A stretch of DNA of 64,000 bases from Euborellia annulipes. Lineage: Eukaryota > Arthropoda > Insecta > Dermaptera > Anisolabididae. The translations under genes and the position numbers were made by a program. Positions within the stretch are counted from its first letter, which is position 1; each line of letters opens with the position of its first letter. The DNA is taken from NCBI GenBank assembly GCA_023213315.1, contig JAKCPI010012721.1:1-64000 (forward strand). Reading direction: 5' to 3'. Below are positions 53,497 through 62,483 of this stretch, one piece after another. A model generated the notes under the pieces. It did not search any database. It was given only the letters and a program-made list of their open reading frames with translations, and had not been told where the DNA came from.

Positions 53497-56400
53497 TAAC
53501 TTTTTTTTGGGCTATCATTAATTCAAATTAGGGTTATGGAACCCTCGTTTTAAAAGAATTGTTAATAAATTTCCATTGGCATAGAAAAATTATTTTCCGT
53601 CCCAAATAATAAACATCAAAAGGAATTTGTGTTTATTTTCAATTTATGGCTCCGCCTGTTAATTAGACTTGTTAGTGTGAAGCTCTGCCGCATTAGTTGC
53701 CTAAGCGCTAGGGGCTCGGGAGAAAGCACTAATAAAAATGGCGTTCGTTCAATGATATATCAAATTATTTCTATTTCAATACTCTACGCTTTGTTCTGTT
53801 TGTAAATTTTTCATTTTGTTGTTGTTGTTGTTTTTTTACGGAATTTAATACAAAACATCCATTTTGAAACTTTTGTTTAGGAATTTGCAGGAAAAAGTTA
53901 TCTTTTTAGAGAGTTATTAGACTAAAACAAATATTTATAAAGTTAATTTAGCGCTAAATAATACAAAGATACGTTTATTGTTATATTATTTTAATTTTAA
54001 ACTTCCTAAAACTACTAAAATTGAATTTAAAAAAAGTCCCATAAAAATCCGTCAAGTATTTGCAGAGTTACAAACAAAAAATTAAAATATTTCTCATTAT
54101 TATTATTATTTTATAATTAATAATTAAAATAAAATTTTAATTTATTGTTATTTATATATAAGAAAAGAGAAAAAATAATTAATGAAATATTTAATTACTT
54201 ATAGAATAATATTTGTGAGATTTATTTTACTTTTTAATTTTCTGTTTGTAACTCAGCAAATAGTTGACGGATTTTTATGGGGCTTTTTTTTATAAAAATT
54301 GCATTCATGGTATGCTCAGCTATTTTTCCATAATGAATGGGAGAAAGTAACGATTTGCATTGTACTTCATATCACTGGGATCGAAATATTTACAAATATA
54401 CGGATAATAGGCAGAAGTATTTATTTTTTGGCCGACTGTCCTTAGAATTAATATTTGAATACAAAGATACGTTTATTGTTTATTATTTTAATTTTAGACT
54501 CCTTAAAAACAGTAAAATTGAATTAAAAAAGTCCCATAAAAATCCGTTATGTGTTTGCAGAGTTACAAACAAAAAATTAAAATTTAAAATTATTATTATT
54601 ATTATTTTATAATTAATAATTAAAATAAAATTTTAATTTTATCATATATATTTAATTAATTATAGAATAATATTTGTGAGATTTATTTTACTTTGTTTGT
54701 AACTCTGCAAATAGTTGACGGATTTTTATGGGACTTTTTTTTAAATGTGTATAAAATTCTTTTTATTTTTGGAAAAGCACATTTAGGCGTTAAGGAGAAT
54801 TCTAATTCCATTTTCGACGATGTTTTCAATAGAAAAGAAACATCAAATATTTTACCTTCGTCTTCTTTCCGATTCAATTGAACTTGGCACATACATGACC
54901 CCATCATCACCCTCTGACGAGAAAGGTCCACAGGCACCATGCAAAATACTAGCTGTGAAAGAAGCCAAGGGCGGCCGGAGTTGTAAAAATTCTTGACTTT
55001 TCAACGAGGAGAGACTTCCTCGTGTTTGATCTTCAAGTGCAGCTTTTGTGTTTGTCCTAAGCAGGTTAGGAATTGCGTTCGGCCATTCATCGCCTGGCAA
55101 TTCAGCAACGTCCGCTTGGTAGAATAATTGGGCTTGATTCTTGTAAAATTCTAACAATCTTCCTTGATCCTGGAAACGATAAAAGGAATTATTTATTATA
55201 AAAGGGATCATATATTTGTATATTCTAACCTTATCTGCATAGAGTTGTCTAATAAATGCAGCTCGGTGAACTCCTTGCTTAGGGCCGGCGTTAATAATAG
55301 AATTTGTCGTCTCCCTAAAAGCCGCGTGAGGATTAAACGTATGAACGTCATCGAGGCCAAGTAGATTATTCATTTGCCCCGATGTTGGTCCCCTTGCACC
55401 CAGAAATAACAACGCCAATTGTGACGTAGCGGCAAATGGCGAGAAGACCAACGATTGATTCTTATTTGATGGTGATTTATCTAAACTTCTCCAAATTCTC
55501 CATGCTAATTCGTTGCATAATTCTGCAAATTTATAGGCATCGGTTTCTTCAGCTGCTGCTGGTGCATCGCCTGGATAATCAACTGCAATTTCTGATTGAG
55601 GCGCAAGTGTCGTCGGTTTTGCCAATTCTGATTGGGACATTGTAATAATCTCTTCTGTAGTTGTAAATTCATATTTTGAAAAAGACGATTCATTGTCTGT
55701 TGATTCTGCTGGGGAAGAATCAATCATCACCGTTGTTGTTTCTTCATTCTCTTCGTTTGTTGTTGTTGTTGTTTCTACGAGATTTTCTGTCGTTGTTTCT
55801 AAATCCTCTAAATTATCCGTTGTTGATAAGTATTCAAATTCCTCTAAAGATTCAGTCGATCGCTCTTCCTCCTCCTCCTCCTCCTCGCCTTCCTCAGATT
55901 CAATTTCGCTCTTTAGTTTTTTCTTTATACTCAAATTCTCTTCTGACAAAGACACATTAATCTCTGATGAAACATTTTGTATTTTTTCCTCATTTTGTAC
56001 AGATTCTAAATATTCCCAATTTGAATTTTTAATGTTTTCAGTGCTATTTAGAGTAATTAACGCTTCTGATTCCGGAATTGGTGGAGGAGAAACTGTTAGA
56101 TGAATTATTTCTGTATCACTTGCATTGCCGACGATGACCCAAGTTGCTGGAAGTTGATTCGAACTTGCTATTAGGGCTAGAGCAGGATCATTCACTAAGG
56201 AATCATTATTTTTATTAACTAAATCTTCTATGAGCTGCCAATCTTTTATTTCGGCGATATATGTCGATCCTTCATTTAAAGGTGGCACTAAAGAGGAAGA
56301 GGGGATGATTGTAATATCTTCATTATAAGATATTGTTGATGTTGAAAAGTCTTCGGAATTTATTGTATCTTCACTACTTGATGACTGGCTAATTATTTGA

Positions 56401-59400
56401 GAAGTAGTTTCTAATTTCAATTCAGAATTCATATCTTCATTACTTATTGTTGTCAAATTTTCATCTTTATTTGGAATTATTTGCCATTCTTGAATTTCAG
56501 CTGCATTTATTTCATCTGAATTTATTTGAGGTTCTAACGAAGAAAAATTGTTTTGTTGAGATTCATTAATATCAGTCATTTCCTCAAAGGAACTTTGAGT
56601 TGTTGTTGTTATTGAATTCATTTCAGATGATGATGATGAAGATGCGGTTGAAATTTGACTAGAAACATTTGTATTTTCTGTTGATACTGTATGTAAAATT
56701 TCATCATTCAAATTGCTTGAAGCACTCAGAATTTTTTCTTCACTTGTTATTGAATCAGTAGTTGTTGTTTCAACATTATTATTTTCATCTTCAAAAGTAC
56801 TAATAGTAGTTTCTTCCATCAAAGAAGTTGTAAATTTAACTTCCATTTCGGTTGATTTTTCATCATATGGTGTTTCTGAAGTTTCGACCTCTAAATTAGC
56901 ATTTTTATTATCGGATTCTTCTTTAGTTAAAATATCTAATGTGCTAATTCTATTTTCGGTTAATATCGTCGTATCAGAAATATTATTTGAACTTGTGAAG
57001 AATTCAGTTGATTCCGTTGTAGTAATTTCTGAATCAATAGTAGAAATTCTCGGAGAATATTCTTCAGTCGATACTTTATGGACTAATGTTGTTTCTGGCA
57101 AAGAAGTTTCGTCTTTTGTAATAGGAACTGTCGTTGATTCAATTGTTGTTGATGATTCTTTTGTGGTTGGTTGAATTTTTATATATTCAAAATTAGCTTC
57201 CCCTAGAGAGTCATTTAAAGTTTCAACTTCTTGTGTGTTTATTGTCGTATGAGTTGAATCTAAATTCGTCTCCATATTAAGAGAGGGAACTGTTGTTGCT
57301 TCCGTTGTTGCTTCCTTAATTGATTCTGTTGTCTGAATTTCTTCTTCTGTTGTGATCTCGATTTCTTCATTTTCATTCATTTTGCTAACGTCTTCTATTG
57401 ATTCTGAAACGTTTTCGTTTAATTCAGTCGTTGTTTGAATCTCTTCCTCTGTCGTTTCAATTGTTGAAGATATCTCATTTTGAATTTGAGATAATGTTGT
57501 AAAATCTTCTTTTTCAGTTGTAATGGTATCTTCGGTGGTTGTAATTTCTGATTTCTCTACTTCAATTGAAGAAGTTTCAATAAGCGGTTCATCACCAAAC
57601 ATAATATGATTAGGCGTAGAGACAATTGGATTTAATGATATCTCGCTAGTAGTTGATGGTGTTTCAGTGTTACTGGATTTCTGTGTGGTATCAAAAGTTG
57701 TTGGTATTGTCTCTGAGGGTTCATTTACATTTGTTAATTTTATAGGGGATATTGTAGTTGTGCTTGAAGTTGTTCCAATTTTAGTTGAACTTTGAGTTGT
57801 TTCAATTTTAGGTGAATTAGTCAGACGTTGTTTCAATTTTGGGTGAACTAGATGTTGTTTAATTTGAGCAGATGTTGTTTCAATTTTGGGTGAACTAGTT
57901 GAAGATGTTGTTTCAATTTTGGGTGAACTAGTTGCAGATGTTGTTTCAATTTTGGGTGAATTTGTTGTTGTTTCAATTTTAGGTGAACTAGTTGCAGATG
58001 TTTCAATTTTGGGTGAACTAGTTGCAGAGTTGTTTCAATTTTGGGTGAACTAGTTGATGTTGTTTCAATTTTGGAAGTGGATGTTGTCTCAATTTTGGGT
58101 GAACTAGTTGCAGATGTTTCAATTTTGGGTAAATTTGATGTTGTTTCAATTTTGGGTGAACTAGTTGCAGATGTTGTTTCAATTTTAGATGTTGTTTTAA
58201 TTTAGTTTCAGTTGTTTTTTAATTTCGGGTGAACTCGTTACAGATGTTATATCAGTTTTAACAGTTGTGGTATTAAATTTCATTGTCGTTGTGCTAGATC
58301 TAGAGGTTGTAAGTGTAGCTGGCTTGGCTGTCGTCGGCCGATAAGTAGTGATTGTTGGTTCCGTTGTAGAGCTTCTATCAGTTCCCCAACCAAGGACGCT
58401 ATTCCATGAAGCAACTCCTGGCTTTGAGGCCACTGAGGGTTTAACTGGCGGCGGAGGAGGCGGTCGTCGTCGTGCTGCCTCTACAACAGCTCCAACAGAC
58501 GCCACGACATCAGCAGCTGCCAGTGAAGAACTGAAAAAAACAAACGGAAATTAATTATCAAAGAGAGCGAGTGTTTATGTATTCACTTTGGGGTTGTTTA
58601 TTATACCTGGGCTCACTATGATAGAAAGAAGGTGTGGCAAGAAGCTGCGAGGGCTTAAGTGGCTGCCGTTTAAGCACTCCATCTGGCGCCCAAGCCCAGA
58701 ATTCGAATTTATCTGGTCTTGCCAGGGCTGGTGGCGATGCAACCCCCCCGGAAGACGAAGCTGCCGCCGCCACAGGTTGAGGTCTGCCCAATGCGTCGGC
58801 CAGATAAGCGCCTTCGTCCATCACCACCGACACAGATGTCACCACACTAACACAAACAAACAAACAAACTATATATAATATCTATTTATGATTATTACCG
58901 ATGGAACAGCGTCCTTGGTTGGGCAACTGATTGACGGAACCAACAATCACTACTTATCGGCCGACGACAGCCACAAGCTACACTTACAACCTCTACCAGG
59001 TCATTCATTAAGTCCGTAGGATGAGATATAGATGGCGTTACTAGAATTTTTTCCATATGATTTTTATTTAGTACTAACCTTCAAACGATACGTGTATAAA
59101 TTTGACAGCAATCTAACTATTGATTTGTGAGTTATAGAATTTTATGTGAAGCAACTTTTGTTATTGGAAAAAATGGAAAAAAGTGAATTTCCCTGTCTGG
59201 ATAGAGCAGAGTTCGGGTAATGTTTATCAAGCCATTGTTTGGTTTCCACTGTATTTTTTTTCATCAAAAAGCAATGCTTTATTAAAACTCGAAATTCACT
59301 TTTTTCCATTTTTTTTCCAATAACAAAAGTTGCTTCACATCAAATTCTATAACTCACCTATCAATAGTTAGATTGCTGTCGAATCAATAGTTAGATTGCT

Positions 59401-61862
59401 GTCGAATCAATAGTTAGATTGCTGTCGAATCAATAGTTAGATTGCTGTCGAATCAATAGTTAGATTGCTGTCGAATCAATAGTTAGATTGCTGTCGAATC
59501 AATAGTTAGATTGCTGTCGAATCAATAGTTAGATTGCTGTCGAATCAATAGTTAGATTGCTGTCGAATCAATAGTTAGATTGCTGTCAAATTTATACACC
59601 TATTGTTTGAAGGTTAGTACTAAATAAAAATCATATGGAAAAAATTCTAGTAACGCCATCTATATGTCATCCTACGAACTTATTGAATGACCTGTTATAT
59701 CTAGCACAACTACTTTGAAATTTTATACCACAATTGTTAAAACAGATAAAACATCTTCATCTAGTTCAGCACCCATCTAAGGTTTCGCCAAGCTTAGAAG
59801 AAATATACAAAAGAGACTAAGGGACGAAACAAAATCAAATTGAGAATAAACAAAATCAAATTGGGAATTAACATTTTTACATTTATTTTTAATTACCCTT
59901 TTCGGAAATTTTTAAGAGGAATAACCGGGTTTTTAAGAGTCCCTGGTGTTGTGTGTTCTTTGCTATCTCATTGAACATTCAAAGAGAATATATGTATGTT
60001 TATTTACTTTAGTATTATTGTTGTAAAAAATTGTTAATTTTTCCACCAAATTTTCTCAATGAAAATTAAGTCTTTTTTATTTCAACCCTTCATCTTATTA
60101 ATCTCCTCTCGCTTAAATACGAATGCTGTACCCCAAAATATATATTATTCCTAATAAGGTTATGTATAAAGTTATATGGCCTAAGTTACCGAAAAGACTG
60201 TGAAAAGTGTTTTTTTTTATTAAAAAAAAAATCTCCCAACACCTGGCCATGCGCTAAACCCGCCAAAGGCAGTCGTTCGGTCTATATATATATATAAATA
60301 AAAATAATAATAATAATTTTTAATATTTACTTTAATTTTGTTTTTATTTCTATTTTTTTTTATTTATTTAACAAATCTGTGAGAATGTTTATTTGCTGGT
60401 GGACCAAACGCCCCAATAGTCCCTGGGAATCAACTGAGAAAGGTTTTTTTGTATTTTTTTTTTTTGTTTTATACATTTTTTTGTATTATTTTAATTTTCC
60501 AGGAGGGGGGGGGCAAGTGCCTGGTTGCCCCCCCCCCCTGCGGACGCCCATGTTTGTCTCCAGTCGTAAACGAAAATTCATTATAATCCGTTTATTAGAA
60601 AGGGATTTATTCATATAAAAATAAATAAAAAAAATAAAAAAAAAAATGAAAAAAGAGAGAAATAAACAAAATAAATTTACAGTAAAAGTTTTACTTTATT
60701 TTATTTTTATATATATATATATTTTTTTTAACACACTTTTTTCTCATTTACACAGTCTTTTCGGCAACTCAGGCTATATAAGACCTTTATGATATCCGTT
60801 ATTGATTAATATACATATTTGGGGTTCAGGCATTCTTATTTGGTATCCAAATGGCTTAAATAAAATCATCGGACTGCCTGGGGTCCTAACCCGCGACTTT
60901 TGGTATAAAAGGCCAGCACGCTAACCCCTACACCAAGCCCCGAGGGCTTGTTCATCTTAATTTAATTGTTAGCGAGACGAATAGCTGAATCAGTATGTAG
61001 TAGAAAATAAAAAACCGAGCAGCTATGTTAATTTCTTTATTTAAGAACCCACAGTGACGTTTCGGTCGACTATGCGACCATCTTCATGGCTATAATGGAT
61101 TTTATAGAGGTTGTACAAACAAAATAAAAATTTTTAATTATCATTACCTAGAGTTTGTCTTGAAAAATTTTTGTTTGTACAACCTCTATAAACTCCATTA
61201 TAGCCATGAAGATGGTCGCATAGTCGACCGAAACGTCGCTGTGCGTTCTTAAATAAAGAAATTAACATAGCTGCTCGGCCTTTTCTTTCTTCTACTACTT
61301 AATTTTTTTTTTTTTTTGACTCGAGTTGTCAATTTCTCTGAAAGTCAAGAACTGAAATCTTAAGCTAATCAACTCAAAGAAAATAAAATTCCTCTAATTA
61401 GAGTTGTATTCACATTCCATTCACACTTTTAGCGTTGAAGGGGTCATTATGTATTCTCCATTGGCTTTTACTCTAAAGTGTGTTTCTATTGTCTCCCCGC
61501 TAAAGAGCTGAATATGTAAAAAAGAAAATCTCGACAACGGAAATGATTATCTTTACGATTAAATTAAGGGTCCCACACCAGATTTTGACATTTCGATTGG
61601 ATATATTTTATTGAAAATAGACATTTTAATTTCCTCTTCTTTGATTCCTCTCTCGCTATTCAAAACGAAAAAGAGAGAGAAAGGAATTCTTTTTTTTGCT
61701 GATTTCCTGCATTTTCTAATCTCTTGTGTTGAGTGAACGCGTAATCAATCACCTGCTGCTTAACACCCGATCATCTTCTTCTGGAGATTTAATAGCGGCT
61801 CCTGAGACTCCACCACTCGTCACAATCAGCAACGTTGCGGCGATGACGGCGACGGCCGCCAT
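51015..61862 (-). CDS. Secreted serpin-fold protein with long Ser/Thr/Glu-rich N-terminal region, probably non-inhibitory
   Basis: The coding exons are 61753-61862, 58607-58846, 55230-58530, 55169-54856, 52535-52717 and 51015-51468; all joins are GT-AG and phase-compatible. Summed, they are a multiple of three (1,534 codons with stop). Order in the protein: signal peptide, Ala/Pro-rich part, Thr-rich 11-residue repeats, about 750 residues rich in Ser/Thr/Glu with an acidic run, then the serpin domain. Serpin evidence is LVFSPFAATSQLALLFLGA, the C-terminal signature LRFDRPFIYVV and the usual final strand. Typical serpins are about 400 residues, so the N-terminal extension is exceptional. The hinge EGTEAAAAT is absent, pointing to a non-inhibitory role, as in some long insect serpin-like proteins. 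The extracellular role is unknown. The exon 3 repeat array contains indels that interrupt the frame locally. The gene is the only coding unit here, and introns 1, 4 and 5 carry mobile elements. Confidence 0.8.
51590..52099. mobile_element. Foldback element with tRNA-like insert, second copy (serpin intron 5)
   Basis: TTACAAAGGGAGTGCATAGC is mirrored by GCTATGCACTCCCTTTGTTA. The arms are about 150 bp and include CTGTTAAAGCGAGAGAACGC and TGCCTGCATGCCTTAAGCCA. The centre has the tRNA-like GGTCTCGATGGCTAGATCGG and poly-T. It is the same family as 1-400. It would form a stable hairpin in the pre-mRNA. Confidence 0.8.
52535..52717 (-). CDS. Serpin-like gene, coding exon 5
   Basis: After the acceptor TTTTATTCCAG it encodes LMAVPALVLRSGFFVGRDED and TVLVTPWGDGSLPELESRL, corresponding to the central sheet region of serpins where a V-P-M-M type strand is usual. 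The donor is TTACAG-GTAAAT. Intron 4 (52718-54855) contains a MITE-like foldback and dispersed words only. Confidence 0.75.
53111..53399. mobile_element. MITE-like element in serpin intron 4
   Basis: The ends TAGGGAACGTTCA and TGAACGTTTCCATA are inverse for about 13 bp, and both sides carry GGGGAGGGG. Short and uncertain. Confidence 0.35.
53400..54855. other. Serpin intron 4, AT-rich part with dispersed words
   Basis: Words of the type CCATAAAAATCCGTCAAGTA (near 54040 and 54535) and TTGACGGATTTTTATGGG (near 54260 and 54716) occur in both orientations, with poly-T at 53469-53490. A duplication links 53930-54130 to 54465-54640. No exon is seen. Confidence 0.5.
54856..55169 (-). CDS. Serpin-like gene, coding exon 4
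   Basis: It continues the serpin domain with DQGRLLEFYKNQAQLFYQA, matching the helix and strand after the QLYADK end of exon 3. The 60-bp intron 55170-55229 has GT and CAG ends. Removing it restores the normal serpin spacing. The exon ends at SSIESERRR with donor CGAAG-GTAAAA. Confidence 0.75.
55230..58530 (-). CDS. Serpin-like gene, coding exon 3: repeats, Ser/Thr/Glu-rich region and first serpin part
   Basis: The acceptor TTTTTTTCAG precedes 58530; the donor is GATAAG-GTTAGA at 55230/55229. The 5' part encodes a proline run and Thr-rich sequence, then an 11-residue repeat (TSSPKIETTSA) at about 58220-57780. A low-complexity region with many ETTT motifs follows, with an acidic run near 55868-55905, then the serpin start AYKFAELCNELAWRIWRSL near 55545. 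The frame before 58197 equals the frame after 57836. Positions between have small indels and stops. Confidence 0.65.
57781..58220 (-). repeat. 33-bp coding minisatellite in serpin exon 3
   Basis: The unit on the minus strand is ACTAGTTCACCCAAAATTG followed by AAACAACATCTGCA, encoding TSSPKIETTSA. About a dozen full or shortened units are present. Indels change the frame near 58196-58218 (net +1), 58027 (-1), 57860 (-1) and 57824 (-2); together they sum to zero modulo three. Confidence 0.8.
58607..58846 (-). CDS. Serpin-like gene, coding exon 2
   Basis: The acceptor TTTGTGTTAG precedes 58846 and the donor CCCAG-GTATAA follows 58607. The phase matches exon 1 (AG plus T gives Ser). The product includes MDEGAYLADALGRPQPVAA, an Ala/Ser run, and DKFEFWAWAPDGVLKRQPLK. 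No known domain is recognised; it is probably an extended secreted segment. Confidence 0.7.
58996..59695. mobile_element. Mariner-like MITE with an internal 23-bp minisatellite
   Basis: The ends CCAGGTCATTCATTAAGTCC and GAACTTATTGAATGACCTGT are inverse. The uninterrupted exon 3 shows the target CTCTAGATC, so TA (58994-58995) was duplicated at 59696-59697. The arms extend through GATGGCGTTACTAGAATTTT and AACAAAAGTTGCTTCACAT. No transposase is present. Confidence 0.85.
59361..59590. repeat. 23-bp minisatellite, 10 units, inside the mariner-like MITE
   Basis: The unit is TCAATAGTTAGATTGCTGTC plus GAA, repeated ten times with almost no variation. The left arm of the MITE has only a single unit (CAGCAATCTAACTATTGA), so the expansion is one-sided and recent. 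Confidence 0.9.
59771..60732. other. Serpin intron 1, AT-rich part
   Basis: A SINE-tail fragment (TATATGGCCTAAGTTACCGA) lies near 60172-60200. A poly-G/poly-C stretch with ACGCCCATG near 60504-60551 is the end of a CATGGGCGTA-type MITE. No exon is visible. Confidence 0.45.
60733..60951 (-). mobile_element. SINE in serpin intron 1
   Basis: The minus strand starts with CCCTCGGGGCTTGGTGTAGG, has the B-box-like GGGTTAGGACCCC, the body ATTTGGATACCAAATAAGAATGCC and the end TTGCCGAAAAGACTGTGTAA. It is in the sense orientation of the gene. Same family as 42038-42295. Confidence 0.7.
61050..61094 (-). ncRNA. Hammerhead-like motif, worn core
   Basis: Minus strand: ATGAAGA in place of CTGANGA, stem II GGTCG/CGACC perfect, GAAACGTC (61056-61063). 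This strand is transcribed with the serpin gene, but the core C is lost. Confidence 0.35.
61200..61243 (+). ncRNA. Hammerhead-like motif, worn core
   Basis: ATGAAGA (61206-61212), stem II GGTCG/CGACC, GAAACGTC (61230-61237). AGC and GCT can pair in stem I if one extra base is looped out. Confidence 0.35.
61301..61752. other. Serpin intron 1, 5' part
   Basis: Mostly single-copy AT-rich sequence with a palindrome-family fragment CCACACCAGATTTTGAC near 61572. No exon signals are seen apart from the donor at 61752. Confidence 0.45.
61753..61862 (-). CDS. Serpin-like gene, coding exon 1: signal peptide
   Basis: It starts at ATG in the context CTTCCATGG. The first 22 residues (MAAVAVIAATLLIVTSGG onward) form a short hydrophobic leader with a likely cleavage after Ser-Gly-Ala, followed by charged KSPEEDDRVLSS. 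The donor AGCAG-GTGATT is in phase 2. Just upstream a poly-pyrimidine run and TTCCAG acceptor (61873-61875) mean that a non-coding first exon lies further 5'. Confidence 0.75.
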
Positions 61863-61911
61863 GGAAGCCGCTCTGGAACAAAAAAAAAAAAAAAAAAGAT
61901 ATAATCTCTGC

Positions 61912-62483
61912 GACCTTCTTCAGATAATACAATCACAAATCGTCTGATATCTAGAACAACTGCATTACAATTACAACGCCATCTGGATTGAACTTAGAAA
62001 CAAGAATCTTGTTACTATGTTCAGCTCAGATGGCGCTGGAGTTGCAATTGGACGGCCATCTTGATTTCTGTTTTCTGTCCACTAGTTGTAAGCAAGGGGG
62101 TAATTACCCCCCCCCCCTCCCCGAGGTTTGAGAAAAATATCGGGAATAAAATTTTAAAAATTAATAGTCTACTTAAAAATTTGATTTGTATATATATATA
62201 TATTCTGTACAGAATGCACCTTTAAATTATGGAAAGTAAGAAAAATTGTGTGCTGTGCGACCAGTCACACCTGATTACCCCCCTCCCCCTCCTTTAGATC
62301 CGCTCTTGCCTTCTTCAGTTACAATCACAAATCGTCTGATATCTATAACAACAGAACCGTCGATGTATTACAACTCTAACGCCATCTGGATTGAGCTTAG
62401 AAACAAGAATCTTGTTACTATGTTCAGCTCAGATGCCGCTGGTGTTGCAATTGGACGGCCATCTTGATTTCTGTTTTCAGTTC
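61912..62483. repeat. Duplicated segment upstream of the serpin signal exon, with a MITE between copies
   Basis: The block CTTCTTCAG, ACAATCACAAATCGTCTGAT, AACGCCATCTGGATTGA, TGTTCAGCTCAGATG and GGACGGCCATCTTGATTTC is present at about 61912-62085 and 62309-62480, with a shorter third part at about 62585-62665. A CAAGGGCGGAT-type MITE (about 62094-62309) separates the first two. The segment could include the 5' untranslated exon or promoter; this is inference from position. Confidence 0.7.

Larger units (their letters stand above)
58900..59770 (+). repeat. Inverted partial duplication of serpin exon 3 in intron 1, split by a mariner-like MITE
   Basis: The plus strand at 58904-58995 (ATGGAACAGCGTCCTTGG, AACAATCACTACTTATCGG, CTTACAACCTCTA) and 59696-59770 (CTAGCACAAC, TACCACAATTGTTAAAAC) repeats the coding strand of exon 3, which itself lies on the minus strand at about 58230-58410. 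The two parts are contiguous in the exon. It is not part of the gene's reading frame. Confidence 0.85.
60997..61300. mobile_element. Hammerhead-bounded foldback in serpin intron 1
   Basis: GTAGTAGAA with CGAGCAGCTATGTTAATTTC is mirrored by GAAATTAACATAGCTGCTCG and TTCTACTAC. Motifs at 61050-61094 (minus) and 61200-61243 (plus) face outward. AATAAAG lies just outside each motif. Confidence 0.75.

Noticed and set aside
54337..54612. 91-codon plus-strand frame in serpin intron 4
   Set aside because: It crosses dispersed AT-rich words and has no recognisable domain or start context.
55436..57174. Plus-strand frames opposite the serpin exon
   Set aside because: They are shadows of the long minus-strand coding exon, where Thr/Glu codons leave the other strand free of stops.
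59361..59590. CRISPR array
   Set aside because: Contiguous 23-bp units without spacers inside a MITE.
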